The notes: a model not told the origin generated them from the sequence alone. Shown: positions 1 to 8,586, counted from the first letter of the stretch. The stretch is 64,000 nucleotides of DNA from an uncultured Lachnospiraceae bacterium (GCA_944381575.1 CALWLS010000001.1:248001-312000), one strand, 5' to 3'. Made by a program: numbers and translations.

Positions 1-1
1 T

Positions 2-697
2 ACAGGTGCTGACTCTGCAGAGACCAATACTGCAGAAGAAGAAACTGGGGCCTCAGCATCAGCGTCCGAAAACTCAGAAAATGCATCCGGGGAAAACGAC
101 AGCCAGGCTGAAACGGCCTCTGTATCAGATGACAGTGAAGACATCATTGACGGAGCGTCAGGCCGGTTTACCGAAGATGAAGATCCTGAATCAGTAAGGA
201 ATATGTCCGCTTTAACAGGAGATGATCCGGAGGATCCCGTTATGGGTGGAGAGAGCCGTGATGTGGAAAACATGGATCCTGATAACGTGAGGGCGGAAGA
301 CAGAGCTTATAATGACGGTAATGCGTCCCTCCGAGAAAGCAGAACCGAGGAAATATCCGAGCCGAAAAATGGGCAGGAGGACGGCCAGGAAACTTCAGAT
401 CCATCGGAAGCAGATGATGCAGGATCAGAGTCTTCCGAGTCATCTGAGGCGCCTGATACGCCGGTAAGAGCCCCTGTCACCGTTACTGACGGAATGTATC
501 AGATCAATGTTATGATGCCTCTTAAGGGCGTTTATAACATCAATAAGGGCTATACCGTATTCAGAAAGGTCGAGGTCCTTGAGAGCGCAAACGGATATTC
601 CATAATCAAAAAGAATACGGAGTACGGACTGTCCACCTATGATCATATCGTACTTGACGCTGCTTCCGTTCAGGACGATCAGATTTTATACCGATAA
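2..697 (+). CDS. C-terminal part of an HlyD-like envelope protein (5' end outside window)
   Basis: The reading frame is open from the first bases of the window, so the start lies upstream; 231 residues are visible. The first roughly 155 residues are low-complexity and acidic, rich in Glu, Ser, Asp and Thr. The last roughly 75 form a compact Val/Ile-rich segment with GVYNINKGYTVFRKVEVL and YGLSTYDHIVLD. That ending resembles the C-terminal beta domain of HlyD-family adaptor-like proteins found near the septum cluster of Lachnospiraceae. The assignment is from memory of the family, not a search. The acidic linker suggests the domain is displayed outside the membrane. Nothing visible identifies an export partner. 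It could instead be an unrelated surface protein. Confidence 0.5.
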   Translation, partial: TGADSAETNTAEEETGASASASENSENASGENDSQAETASVSDDSEDIIDGASGRFTEDEDPESVRNMSALTGDDPEDPVMGGESRDVENMDPDNVRAEDRAYNDGNASLRESRTEEISEPKNGQEDGQETSDPSEADDAGSESSESSEAPDTPVRAPVTVTDGMYQINVMMPLKGVYNINKGYTVFRKVEVLESANGYSIIKKNTEYGLSTYDHIVLDAASVQDDQILYR

Positions 698-761
698 TCC
701 AAATGGTTTTCATTTAAATTCTGCCTGACATCAAAAGATGTTTTAAGGAGGGATAACTGCC

Positions 762-1964
762 ATGAATATTAAAGTTGCAGATCGTATGGAGCATATATCG
801 GGTTCAGTGATCCGTAAATTTGCGGAAAGAGCTGCTGCTGACCCTGAGCTCATCAATTTTTCAAACGGCAATCCATCGGAAGTCACCTTTCCGATAGAAG
901 ATATGCGCAGATTTTACGACGAAGCTTTAAGTACCGGATACTCTGACGAGCTTATGAAGTACGGAGTCGTTAAGGGATTCCCTCCACTCACTGATTTTCT
1001 CAAGGACAGGCTCCACAATAAATATGGTTTTGACTGGGATGAGAATGATCTGTTTATCGTAAGCGGAGGCACGCAGGCGGCTGACATAACCTCAAAGATA
1101 TGGCTTTCAAAAGGAGACACCGTACTTGTAGAGGAACCGTCCTACGCGAGCTGCTACAATATATTCAGGTGTTATGAGGCCGAGCTTAAGGGAGTTCCGA
1201 TAAATGAGGACGGCATAGATATCGATGCAGTAGAAAAGGCTCTTATGGAAGATGACAGCATCAGAATGATCTATACCATTCCTTCTTTTCAGAATCCTAC
1301 GGGCTTCAGTACATCCGCTATGAAAAGAGAGCAGTTATACAGACTTGCCTCAAAATATGACGTTATAATCCTTGAGGATGATCCTTACGCCGAGCTTAGA
1401 TTCAGCGGAGATGAGATATATCCTGTTAAATCCATGGATACTGAGGGCCGTGTATTCTATGCAAGTTCACTGTCCAAGGTAGTCGCACCGTCCTTCAGGC
1501 TTGGATATCTTGTAGTCAATAAGAGATATTCCAGCTATGTAAATGTATGCAAACAGTGTACAGACATTCATTCCAACACCCTCGCTCAGTACGTGGCGTG
1601 GGGCATCATGACAAAAACAGATTATGAAAAGCATCTTGAGCTTGCAAGGAGTGAGTATGGGAGAAAAGCAGGACTCATAAGAAATGAGCTTATTAATCAC
1701 ATGCACCCGTCTTGCAGAGTCAGCAGTCCAAGCGGCGGAATGTTTATCATGATCTTCCTGCCGGAAAACATAGATGCGGCAGACTTTGTCTGGAAAGGAA
1801 TCGATCGCGGAGTCGTATGCGTTCCAGGCTCAGGATTCATGATAGACGGATCGAAGGTATCACATTCTGTACGTCTGTGCTATGCAACGGCCTCTGATGA
1901 AGAGATAATTAAGGGAGCTGAAATAATAGGAAAGCTTACATATGATTTTATTGAAGGCATATGA
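762..1964 (+). CDS. PLP-dependent aminotransferase, class I/II (LysN/MocR-like catalytic domain)
   Basis: A 400-residue fold-type I aminotransferase without an N-terminal helix-turn-helix, so an enzyme rather than a MocR regulator. Visible motifs are the Asn178-Pro179 pair in SFQNPTG, the EDDPYAEL segment (Asp206/207, Tyr209), the Schiff-base lysine Lys239 in SSLSK, and Arg246 for the cofactor phosphate. A strong ribosome site (AAGGAGGG) precedes the ATG. It follows the HlyD-like gene by 64 nt and ends at a bidirectional terminator. The substrate cannot be read from sequence; relatives act on 2-aminoadipate, aromatic or branched-chain amino acids. The lysine operon in this window lacks its aminotransferase step, but nothing links this distant gene to it. 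Confidence 0.88.
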   Translation: MNIKVADRMEHISGSVIRKFAERAAADPELINFSNGNPSEVTFPIEDMRRFYDEALSTGYSDELMKYGVVKGFPPLTDFLKDRLHNKYGFDWDENDLFIVSGGTQAADITSKIWLSKGDTVLVEEPSYASCYNIFRCYEAELKGVPINEDGIDIDAVEKALMEDDSIRMIYTIPSFQNPTGFSTSAMKREQLYRLASKYDVIILEDDPYAELRFSGDEIYPVKSMDTEGRVFYASSLSKVVAPSFRLGYLVVNKRYSSYVNVCKQCTDIHSNTLAQYVAWGIMTKTDYEKHLELARSEYGRKAGLIRNELINHMHPSCRVSSPSGGMFIMIFLPENIDAADFVWKGIDRGVVCVPGSGFMIDGSKVSHSVRLCYATASDEEIIKGAEIIGKLTYDFIEGI

Positions 1965-2022
1965 TTAAAAATTGATCAATAAACGTTTGCCGGACAATGA
2001 CACTACAATTAAAGATATTATT

Positions 2023-2079
2023 AAAAAAGCCGAAAACCGATGCGCTAAATAAATCTCAGCGTTGGTTTGCGGCTTTTTT
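2023..2079. terminator. Bidirectional intrinsic terminator between convergent genes
   Basis: A stem AAAAAAGCCG / CGGCTTTTTT, extended by AAACC / GGTTT and a GCGCT/AGCG inner helix, carries an A tract on the left and a T tract on the right. It therefore works for the aminotransferase (+) and possibly for the PLP enzyme coming from the right (-). Confidence 0.85.
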
Positions 2080-2122
2080 ATTATTTTATTTCTTATATAA
2101 TATTATAAGTGGTTTCCTTGAC

Positions 2123-2158
2123 TAACTATTCGTTAAACATGAGTTTTGCGAATAGTTA
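2123..2158. other. Long stem-loop in the convergent intergenic region
   Basis: A perfect 10-bp stem, TAACTATTCG with CGAATAGTTA, encloses 16 nt in which AAAC and GTTT can pair again. There is no T tract after it on either strand, so it is not a standard terminator. It lies just beyond the stop codon of the minus-strand PLP gene and could be a 3' stabilising hairpin or an auxiliary pause site. Confidence 0.5.
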
Positions 2159-2180
2159 TGTGCAGCGGTACTATATATAT

Positions 2181-3365
2181 TTACAGTACCCCGCAGGCCT
2201 TCATAGCCTGCTCAAGATCCTCGATTATATCCTCGGCATCCTCAAGACCAATGCTGAAACGGAAAAATCCTTCATGATATATTGCAGGATAATGCGGGAG
2301 CTTATCGCTGTTTTTATCATAATATACTATAAGGCTTTCAACATCCCCAAGGGATACCGCATGGGTGATAAGCTTAAGGGACTGAAGGAACTTCTGATGA
2401 GCCTCCTCATCTCCTTTTATATCAAAGGATATCATACCTGAGTACTGGCCGTTCATGAGCTTTTCAGCGCGGTCATGCTGCGGATGGCTCTTTAATCCAG
2501 GATACCAGACGAATCTTACCGCCGGACAGCTCTCAAGGAATTCAGCGACCTTAAGGGCTGATCCGCTGTGCTGCTTCATCCTTATAGGAAGCGTTGTAAG
2601 TCCCCTTGTGATGAGCCATGCGTTGAACGGGCTTAAGATACCGCCGTAATTTACCATTGCAAGCTCCTTGATGCCGTCTATAAGCTTTGTGCTGCCCATA
2701 ACGCATCCACCAAGGGAATCTCCATGACCGTTAATATACTTGGTCATACTGTGTATCTCAAGGTCAGCTCCGTGCATAAGAGGATAAATGCTTATAGGAC
2801 CTGCAAAGGTGGCGTCAACGGAAAGCAGCGCGTTATTTGCATGGGCTATCTCAGCTATGGCGTCAAGATCGCTTATGCCGGTGGTAGGATTTCCCGGAGT
2901 TTCTACATGGATAAGCTTTGTATTCGGCCTTATTGCCTTTCTTACGGCCTCGGTATCCGTAGTATCAAGCAGGGTCACCTCGATATTGTATTTCTTAGGA
3001 AGGTATTCCCTGAACAGTAAGTTCGTGGCGCTGTAGCAGACCTCGGAAACAATGGCGTGGTCGCCTGAATTAAGCATAGTGGTAAATACAGCTGAAAGAG
3101 CTGCTACTCCGCTTGCAAATACAGCGCAGTCCTCAGCGCCGGTAAGGGCGCAAAGCTTATCCTGCAGCACCATCTGGTTTACATTTCTGTTTCTCTGATA
3201 GATATTGCTGTGAATGCCGCTCCAGTCCACCGGAGTCCCGTCCGTAGGCACGCGGTAATTTGACGTCATGTAGATAGGCTCATTTATGGCGCCGAAAGCA
3301 TCATCCTTACGGTTTCCTCCATGCACGGCGGTGGTCTGTTTCCTGAACTTATGATCAGTCATCAT
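2181..3365 (-). CDS. Trans-sulfuration family PLP enzyme (cystathionine gamma-synthase / methionine gamma-lyase type)
   Basis: A 394-residue Cys/Met-metabolism PLP enzyme. It shows the phosphate-binding Tyr56-x-Arg58, the ring-stacking Tyr111, Asp184 in SVDATFAGP, and the Schiff-base Lys209 in SMTKY followed by INGHGDSLGG. Members are cystathionine gamma-synthases, beta/gamma-lyases or O-acetylhomoserine sulfhydrylases, and motifs alone do not separate them. Two adjacent ATGs follow GAGGAG; the second is better spaced (7 nt). It is transcribed away from a LysR gene, with dyad-symmetric sites between them, so control by that regulator is likely. Such pairs often handle sulfur amino acids. It ends in convergence with the aminotransferase gene. 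Confidence 0.85.
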   Translation of the reverse strand: MMTDHKFRKQTTAVHGGNRKDDAFGAINEPIYMTSNYRVPTDGTPVDWSGIHSNIYQRNRNVNQMVLQDKLCALTGAEDCAVFASGVAALSAVFTTMLNSGDHAIVSEVCYSATNLLFREYLPKKYNIEVTLLDTTDTEAVRKAIRPNTKLIHVETPGNPTTGISDLDAIAEIAHANNALLSVDATFAGPISIYPLMHGADLEIHSMTKYINGHGDSLGGCVMGSTKLIDGIKELAMVNYGGILSPFNAWLITRGLTTLPIRMKQHSGSALKVAEFLESCPAVRFVWYPGLKSHPQHDRAEKLMNGQYSGMISFDIKGDEEAHQKFLQSLKLITHAVSLGDVESLIVYYDKNSDKLPHYPAIYHEGFFRFSIGLEDAEDIIEDLEQAMKACGVL

Positions 3366-3412
3366 TACTCTCCTCTTCTGCTGTATAATTAAGATCTTTT
3401 AGGAAGTTTTTA

Positions 3413-3504
3413 TGAAAATATAATTTTCAATAATAAATATACTTGCAAATTTCATTTTGTAAAACAAATAGATTTTCTTTTATCGATCAATAAAAGTGAT
3501 TGAT
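3413..3504. promoter_or_regulatory. Two inverted repeats between the PLP enzyme and the LysR gene
   Basis: Repeat one, TGAAAAT-ATA-ATTTTCA, is at 3413-3429. Repeat two, ATCAAT-N7-ATTGAT, is at 3486-3504 and contains the T-N11-A spacing typical of LysR-family sites (T3487 to A3499). Divergent genes with a dyad near the regulator fit LysR autoregulation. Binding itself is inferred. Confidence 0.5.
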
Positions 3505-3579
3505 ATTTTTGCTCAAAATGCTAATATATTCTTATATATATTTAGATACATACATTCGACACATGCATGGAGAAAATAT

Positions 3580-4476
3580 ATGGAAATACGCAATCTAAAC
3601 ACCTTTTTACAGGTCGCTTCCATGAAGAATTTCACTAAGGCAGCCAGTGAAATGGGATATTCCCAGTCCAACGTCAGCGCTCAAATAAAAAAGCTTGAGG
3701 AGGAGCTGGGCCAGCCGCTGTTCGACCGCATAGGTAAAAATGTTTTCCTTACAACGTACGGAGAGGCTCTCCTGCCCTACGCCAGAGAGGCAGTATCCGC
3801 AATATATAACATAGAAAATCTGATGCGTGACAAGGACAGGCTTGAAGGAGTCATAAAGATCGGTATCACCGACTCCCTCTCTGAGCTCCTGCTTGAAAAG
3901 GCCCTTGTTTCATATCATAGGGATTTTCCAAGGGTAAGGCTGGAATTTTCTACGGATCCCGCTGCTTCGCTGCTCGACCAGCTCCAGGAGGGCATACTTG
4001 ATGCAGCCTGCCTTATAGGAGACCCGCTTTCTTCCGGAAAGTATACCGTGCTCTACTCCGTTCCCTCCGATATAGTTATAGTTGCCAATTCCGCCCATCC
4101 CCTCTCACAAAAGAAAAGGATCAGCGTAGCGGATATTCCTGGTTCTGAGCTTATCCTGATGGAGGGCTCAGCATCATACAGCAGGCAGTTCCAAAGCTAT
4201 ATAGCTGAACAGGGTATACAGCTTGAGCCTTTCCTGCGCCTCCAGAGCGCTGATACCGCAAGAAGGCTTGTGGAAAATAATAATTTCATTTCTATCCTGC
4301 CTTCATACACCGTGGCCCGTTCTGTTAAGGAAGGAAAGCTTAGGATACTTCCGGTAACCGGCTGGCAGTGCAGACAGTGGATACAGATCGTGATACATCA
4401 GGGTAAGGCTGTAACTCCTCAGATCACAGGATTTTTAGAAAAGCTGAAAGGCATACTTGAACATTCATTTATATAA
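3580..4476 (+). CDS. LysR-family transcriptional regulator
   Basis: A 298-residue regulator beginning MEIRNLNTFLQVA. The frame is open farther upstream, but the start at 3580 has GGAG 7 nt before it and aligns with the family's usual first residues. Residues 1-60 form the winged helix-turn-helix (FTKAASEMGYSQSNVSAQIKK). Residues from about 90 form the periplasmic-binding-like effector domain. It diverges from the trans-sulfuration enzyme, its likely target, and has a good terminator after it. The effector is unknown; a sulfur metabolite such as O-acetylserine or homocysteine is only a guess from context. Confidence 0.9.
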   Translation: MEIRNLNTFLQVASMKNFTKAASEMGYSQSNVSAQIKKLEEELGQPLFDRIGKNVFLTTYGEALLPYAREAVSAIYNIENLMRDKDRLEGVIKIGITDSLSELLLEKALVSYHRDFPRVRLEFSTDPAASLLDQLQEGILDAACLIGDPLSSGKYTVLYSVPSDIVIVANSAHPLSQKKRISVADIPGSELILMEGSASYSRQFQSYIAEQGIQLEPFLRLQSADTARRLVENNNFISILPSYTVARSVKEGKLRILPVTGWQCRQWIQIVIHQGKAVTPQITGFLEKLKGILEHSFI

Positions 4477-4498
4477 TTTTCATTAATTATAAGAACAA

Positions 4499-4529
4499 CA
4501 AAAGCCTCTCCATAACGGAGGGGCTTTTG
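4499..4529. terminator. Intrinsic terminator after the LysR gene
   Basis: CAAAAGCCTCTCC pairs with GGAGGGGCTTTTG around an ATAA loop, with one wobble pair. On the minus strand the hairpin is followed by TTTTGTTGTT, so it may also stop readthrough from the binding-protein gene. Confidence 0.8.
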
Positions 4530-4621
4530 CCTGATTATATATAAGGAAGTATTTTCTATTATCCGGTTTTATCCGGAAGTGATTTAAACTCAATCAAACA
4601 GTGAGTCCTGAAGGAGAACTG

Positions 4622-6265
4622 TTACTCAGCCTTTATAGAGAAATCTTCATAGAAGAGTTCCTCGTAGTCCTGAGGAGCCCAGTATCCTTCAATTCTGTCA
4701 TTTACTGCCACATGAAGCTGATAGTGGCTGAGAGGTACTGCTACATAGTCCTCCATCAGCATCTCAAGGCAGTCCTCCCAGATCTGTCCTCTTGCCTCTC
4801 TGTCAGGCTCAGCACAGCCTTCCTGATAGCGGTCAAAGAACTCCTGGTTATCATAGCCTATACGATTGAGAGCGTCAGATCCAGGCTGAAGCTGGTTCAG
4901 GAATCCATCCGCCTCCATGGTATTTGCCGTAAAGCCGTAGATACATATCTGGTGGTTTCCCTGTGAGAGATACTCTTTTATGGTAGCGTAGTCCATCTTA
5001 TTGATGGAAAGGTTGATGCCTGCCTCAGCGACCTGAGCCTGCATAGCCTCCGCCATATCACATCTCTGGGTATCAGGTGACTCTACCGTTATCTCAAGAT
5101 CAATACCGTCTGCATATCCTGCCTCCGCAAGAAGTGCCTTTGCAGTCTCTATATCTCTTCCCTCACCGAAGTACTTCTTATAAGTCTCTGAATTTGAACC
5201 AAGGATACCTGGTGTAATGAAGGCTTCAGCAGGTCTTCCGGTTGAACCGTAAGCAAGCTCGACGGTAGTCTTGATGTCTATTGCCCTTGCGAATGCCTCT
5301 CTGACTCTTACATCATCCATAGGAGCCTTTTTGCAGTTCATAAGGAGATATATGGTCTTAGCCGTAGGAGTGAGCTCCATGTGCATGCCATCGGTAGCTT
5401 CGATATTCTCAAACTCTCTGGTATTTGTACCTATGAGGATATCGTAAGCACCTGTCTTGGCCTCAGTTGCAGAAGCATCCGTGGAGGCAATGACTCTCAT
5501 CTCCACATCCTTGATATAAGGCTTTCCTTCATCTGCTTTCCAGTAATATTCGTTAGCTGTGAGCTTTATCATGTCGCCCTGTGTATAGGAAACGAGCTTA
5601 TAAGCTCCGGTTCCGACAGCGGCTCCGTTGATATAATCTCCGCCAAACTCCTCATAAGCCTTTTCACTTGCAATAACGCACTGTCCGTTAGCAAGATGGT
5701 TAGGAAGGGTCACGCAAGGATATTTGAGGGCAAGGATCACGGTATGATCATCTTCAGCCGTGCAGTTATCGATATCGATCATGTTATAATGAGCGTTTGG
5801 AAGGTTTTCCTCAATGTTATGTCTTATGGTAAATAAAACATCGTTTGCGGTAAAATCGCTTCCATCAGAGAACTTTACGCCCTCACGGAGATTGAACTGC
5901 CAGTGTGTTTCATCCAGCATCTCCCATGACTCAGCAAGGGATGGAACAACCTCTCCGTTCTGATCAAACCTTGTAAGGGTATCGTATATCTGCTGAACTA
6001 TCCTCTGGTAAGACTGTTCATCAGTTCTGCCCGGCTCAAAGGTTCCAGGGTCGTTAGGCTGAACGACTCTTAAAACCTGATCGCCCTGAGCTGCCGTATC
6101 TGATCCTGATTCTGAAGCTTCGGCATCTCCAGCAGCTTCTGTCTCAGCAGTCCCGGCGCTCTCAGCACCTGCTGCACTGCTCTCTGTTGCCGTATCGGAA
6201 GATCCGCATGCAGACAGTCCCATAACAACAGCTGCAGTAAGCAGCATTGCTAACTGTTTTTTCAT
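4622..6265 (-). CDS. Oligopeptide/nickel-type ABC transporter substrate-binding lipoprotein (SBP family 5), orphan
   Basis: A 547-residue lipoprotein. The signal peptide MKKQLAMLLTAAVVMG ends in the lipobox LSAC with Cys20 as the lipid site, followed by a 40-residue Ala/Glu/Ser/Thr tether. The body has family-5 features: QPNDPGTFEPGRTDEQSYQRI, LAESWEMLDETHWQFNLREGVKFSDG, and a C-terminal peptide-binding lobe. It presumably captures an oligopeptide or similar solute for an importer. No permease or ATPase gene adjoins it, so it works with a complex coded elsewhere. Upstream is a TATAAT box followed at once by a perfect 15-bp palindrome, suggesting repressor control. Confidence 0.88.
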   Translation of the reverse strand: MKKQLAMLLTAAVVMGLSACGSSDTATESSAAGAESAGTAETEAAGDAEASESGSDTAAQGDQVLRVVQPNDPGTFEPGRTDEQSYQRIVQQIYDTLTRFDQNGEVVPSLAESWEMLDETHWQFNLREGVKFSDGSDFTANDVLFTIRHNIEENLPNAHYNMIDIDNCTAEDDHTVILALKYPCVTLPNHLANGQCVIASEKAYEEFGGDYINGAAVGTGAYKLVSYTQGDMIKLTANEYYWKADEGKPYIKDVEMRVIASTDASATEAKTGAYDILIGTNTREFENIEATDGMHMELTPTAKTIYLLMNCKKAPMDDVRVREAFARAIDIKTTVELAYGSTGRPAEAFITPGILGSNSETYKKYFGEGRDIETAKALLAEAGYADGIDLEITVESPDTQRCDMAEAMQAQVAEAGINLSINKMDYATIKEYLSQGNHQICIYGFTANTMEADGFLNQLQPGSDALNRIGYDNQEFFDRYQEGCAEPDREARGQIWEDCLEMLMEDYVAVPLSHYQLHVAVNDRIEGYWAPQDYEELFYEDFSIKAE

Positions 6266-6307
6266 TCACTTCACCTCTTAATAATTTAGGATCCCGTTAG
6301 AACGTTC

Positions 6308-6349
6308 ATATGTTGCATATTGGTTTAGCCGCTAAACACTGTTATTATA
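6308..6349 (-). promoter_or_regulatory. Promoter -10 with palindromic operator ahead of the binding-protein gene
   Basis: On the minus strand TATAAT (6349-6344) is followed within 7 nt by the perfect palindrome GTTTAGC-N-GCTAAAC (6323-6337), and farther on by ATATG-N3-CATAT (6308-6320). The first palindrome sits where transcription should start. Its size and symmetry suit a LacI/GntR-type dimer. I see no good -35 box. Confidence 0.5.
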
Positions 6350-6460
6350 TATACTTTGCTGCAATATTAAAATATGCTAATTAACCAAAGCTTATTAGCG
6401 ATTTATCTCAAACTTTTTTTTGTACAGAAAAGCTCAGGTAAAATTGTTTATTATACACAA

Positions 6461-6494
6461 GAAAAGAGCTGCCCGCTAAATCGCCCGGCAGCTC
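6461..6494 (-). terminator. Intrinsic terminator after the 87-residue gene
   Basis: GAGCTGCC (6466-6473) pairs with GGCAGCTC (6487-6494). Read on the minus strand, the stem is followed by TTTTC. It lies 23 nt past the stop of the 6517-6780 gene. Confidence 0.75.
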
Positions 6495-6516
6495 CCTGTT
6501 AATGATTCACAAATAC

Positions 6517-6780
6517 TCAGTTTATTCCAAGATCCCTTAAGGCCATCTCTATCTGTGCCCTTATCTCCGCTCTCGTGGAAGGATGGCTGAGTATGCCGCA
6601 GTTTATGATATTTTTATCGTCATAGACTATGGCTGATTTCCTTGAAGGTGAATCCAGACGGTCCAGCCATACCCTGTCATTTACTGTGTCATAATTAAGC
6701 TGTACATGCTCTTCGCCGTAGACATCAAGCTCTCTTGTGGCTATGGCTGCATCAGCAAGACCTTCGTAATTTCTTTCCAT
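6517..6780 (-). CDS. Small conserved-looking hypothetical protein (87 aa)
   Basis: I do not recognise this protein. It has a strong ribosome site (AAGGAG, 9 nt before the ATG) and its own terminator, so it is probably expressed. The sequence is soluble and acidic, with no signal peptide or membrane span. The middle looks beta-rich (HVQLNYDTVNDRVWLDRLDS), and the end is an amphipathic helix (TRAEIRAQIEMALRDLGI). It lies 81 nt after the rhomboid gene and may share its transcript. Confidence 0.6.
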   Translation of the reverse strand: MERNYEGLADAAIATRELDVYGEEHVQLNYDTVNDRVWLDRLDSPSRKSAIVYDDKNIINCGILSHPSTRAEIRAQIEMALRDLGIN

Positions 6781-6861
6781 TAAAACTCTTCTCCTTCCTG
6801 TAAATTAATTATTTAGGTTAAAAATGCGTAAAAAATTTTTTAGACTTATCTATTTATATAC

Positions 6862-7470
6862 TCATTCTCTCCTTGCCGCTGCCATAAGCCTCTTAACTGC
6901 CAGCACGGCCGCAGAAGTTAGTATTCCTCCGATAAGTCCTCCTATATGCGCAGCAAGATTTATGGAGCTGTTTCCGATCCCAGGCGCTAAAATACATATA
7001 ACTGCAAGGGCTATGTTTTTACCGGGAAACGAGCCCCTGATCATTTTGAATAATATCAGGACAATAAAGACTCCCACAAGCCCGCATACTGCTCCTGAAG
7101 CTCCGGCTGAAAAAGACATGTCCCCGCTCATTATGTCTACTAACAACGTGAGCAGGTTACCGCTTAAGCCTGAAAGCAGATATACGAATATATATGATAT
7201 CTTTCCCAGTATATGTTCGACATACGGGCCTATCACAAAAAGCGATATCATATTGCTGCCCAGGTGTTCGGCTCCAAAATGCATGAACATGGATGTAATA
7301 AGCCTGTACCATTCATGCCTCTCAAGGATATACGGCGGATAAAATACTCCGAAACGCACTGCAACGGCAAAGTTCTCGCTTCCTCCAAGTATTTCCTCCA
7401 ATATAAATACTAAAATATTTAATATGATCAGCACATGAGTGACATGAGCCTTTTTATACAGATCCGGCAT
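6862..7470 (-). CDS. Rhomboid-family intramembrane serine protease
   Basis: A 202-residue, six-span membrane protease. It has the catalytic Ser125 in GASG, His175 in the last helix (LAAHIGG), and the oxyanion-region pattern His64-x4-His69-x3-Asn73 (MFMHFGAEHLGSNM). All key residues are present, so it should be active, cutting membrane-anchored substrates that are not identifiable here. Its ATG overlaps the stop codon of the upstream recombinase by one base (TAATG), which implies translational coupling. Bacterial rhomboids act in quality control or surface protein release. Confidence 0.92.
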   Translation of the reverse strand: MPDLYKKAHVTHVLIILNILVFILEEILGGSENFAVAVRFGVFYPPYILERHEWYRLITSMFMHFGAEHLGSNMISLFVIGPYVEHILGKISYIFVYLLSGLSGNLLTLLVDIMSGDMSFSAGASGAVCGLVGVFIVLILFKMIRGSFPGKNIALAVICILAPGIGNSSINLAAHIGGLIGGILTSAAVLAVKRLMAAARRE

Positions 7471-8534
7471 TACTCTTCCCTCAGCTTGACAGCTTTTCTC
7501 GCCATGCGCCGGCGGTTTTCATCTATGGCAGCGTAATGCTTTTTGGTAGTATTTACATCGCTGTGTCCCAGCACATCGGCAACCAGGTATATATCTCCTG
7601 TTTCCTGATACAGATGCGTGCCATAGGTAGACCTTAATTTATGGGGAGTGATATGCTTTAGGGGCGTTACCACTTCAGCGTATTTTTTTACCATCAGCTC
7701 CGCACTCCTTACGGACATGCGTTTATTCTGCAGAGAAAGAAAAAGCGCGTTTTCAGAGCCCGGCTCAGCTACGGTGTTTTTCCGCTCCTCAAGATAAGGC
7801 AGCATATTGCCGGCCACCTCATCGCTGAAATATACCACCTCTTCCTTCCCGCCCTTACGGTGTATCCTTACGGCAGTTTCCTCCAAGTCCAGATCATTTA
7901 TATCTATACCCACGCATTCAGATATCCTCATACCGGTCCCGAGCAACAGTGACAGCATGGCCACATCCCGGTTCCTTGTTTTTTTATGATAGGTCTTCTG
8001 CTTATCCGTGAGCCTGCTTCCGTTTTCCGCCTCGTCAAGAAGGCTTGCCACCTCATTATAATCCAGCCTTACTATATCCTTATCATGTATTTTGGGAAGA
8101 TGGACTAAAGCTGCAGGATTAGTCTTTATCATCTCACTCTCATAAAAATACCTGTAAAAGGATTTCAGCGATGATACCTTTCTCTTTATCCCGTTTTCCC
8201 TGTTAGCTATGTCGTCGCCATTTTCGTCGGGACGGTATTTAAGATATTCCATATACTCCTCAATATCCCTGGCGTTGATCATATCAAGGGCTGAAATATC
8301 GAGCTCATGCATGTCGGTATCTTTAAAAACAGGATTTTCCGACTTAAGGAATGAAAAAAAGACGGAAAGGTCATAGGCGTAAGCCAGCCTTGTACGGGCC
8401 TCTGTCCTTGGCTCAATGCCGCGAAAAAAAAGCCTGCAGAATTTAGGAAGCTTATTTAGCATCTCCTTAAGCTTATCATGTATCATTTTATCCTGTTGTT
8501 CGTGATATGACTGCGACATTTTAACCTGTACCAT
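7470..8534 (-). CDS. Tyrosine recombinase, XerS-like
   Basis: A 354-residue site-specific recombinase. An N-terminal SAM-like DNA-binding domain (about residues 40-150) precedes a complete catalytic set: Arg203 in GTGMRISE, Lys227/230 in HRKGGK, His298 and Arg301 in HKLR, His324 in LGHSD, and nucleophile Tyr334. Length and the long N-terminus match XerS, the single-protein dimer resolvase of streptococci, better than phage integrases. No att sites, excisionase or phage genes lie nearby. I cannot see a dif site. It is coupled to the rhomboid gene. The start has a weak ribosome site; MSQSY five codons in is an alternative. Confidence 0.82.
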   Translation of the reverse strand: MVQVKMSQSYHEQQDKMIHDKLKEMLNKLPKFCRLFFRGIEPRTEARTRLAYAYDLSVFFSFLKSENPVFKDTDMHELDISALDMINARDIEEYMEYLKYRPDENGDDIANRENGIKRKVSSLKSFYRYFYESEMIKTNPAALVHLPKIHDKDIVRLDYNEVASLLDEAENGSRLTDKQKTYHKKTRNRDVAMLSLLLGTGMRISECVGIDINDLDLEETAVRIHRKGGKEEVVYFSDEVAGNMLPYLEERKNTVAEPGSENALFLSLQNKRMSVRSAELMVKKYAEVVTPLKHITPHKLRSTYGTHLYQETGDIYLVADVLGHSDVNTTKKHYAAIDENRRRMARKAVKLREE

Positions 8535-8555
8535 ACCGGCAATAAATGTGATGAT

Positions 8556-8586
8556 TTAAAAATACCGGGAAGCTTCAGCCTCCCGG
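8556..8586 (-). terminator. Probable terminator after the transketolase pair
   Basis: CCGGGA (8565-8570) pairs with TCCCGG (8581-8586). On the minus strand the stem is followed by TATTTTTAAA. The stem is only 6 bp but GC-only at its base, and it separates the transketolase genes from the recombinase gene. Confidence 0.6.

Noticed and set aside
3496-3579. Upstream extension of the LysR gene
   Set aside because: No ribosome site, it runs through the putative operator, and the conserved family start is at 3580.
7470-8534. Recombinase as part of a prophage or integrative element
   Set aside because: No att repeats, excisionase, phage or conjugation genes nearby; length and motifs suit a resident Xer enzyme.
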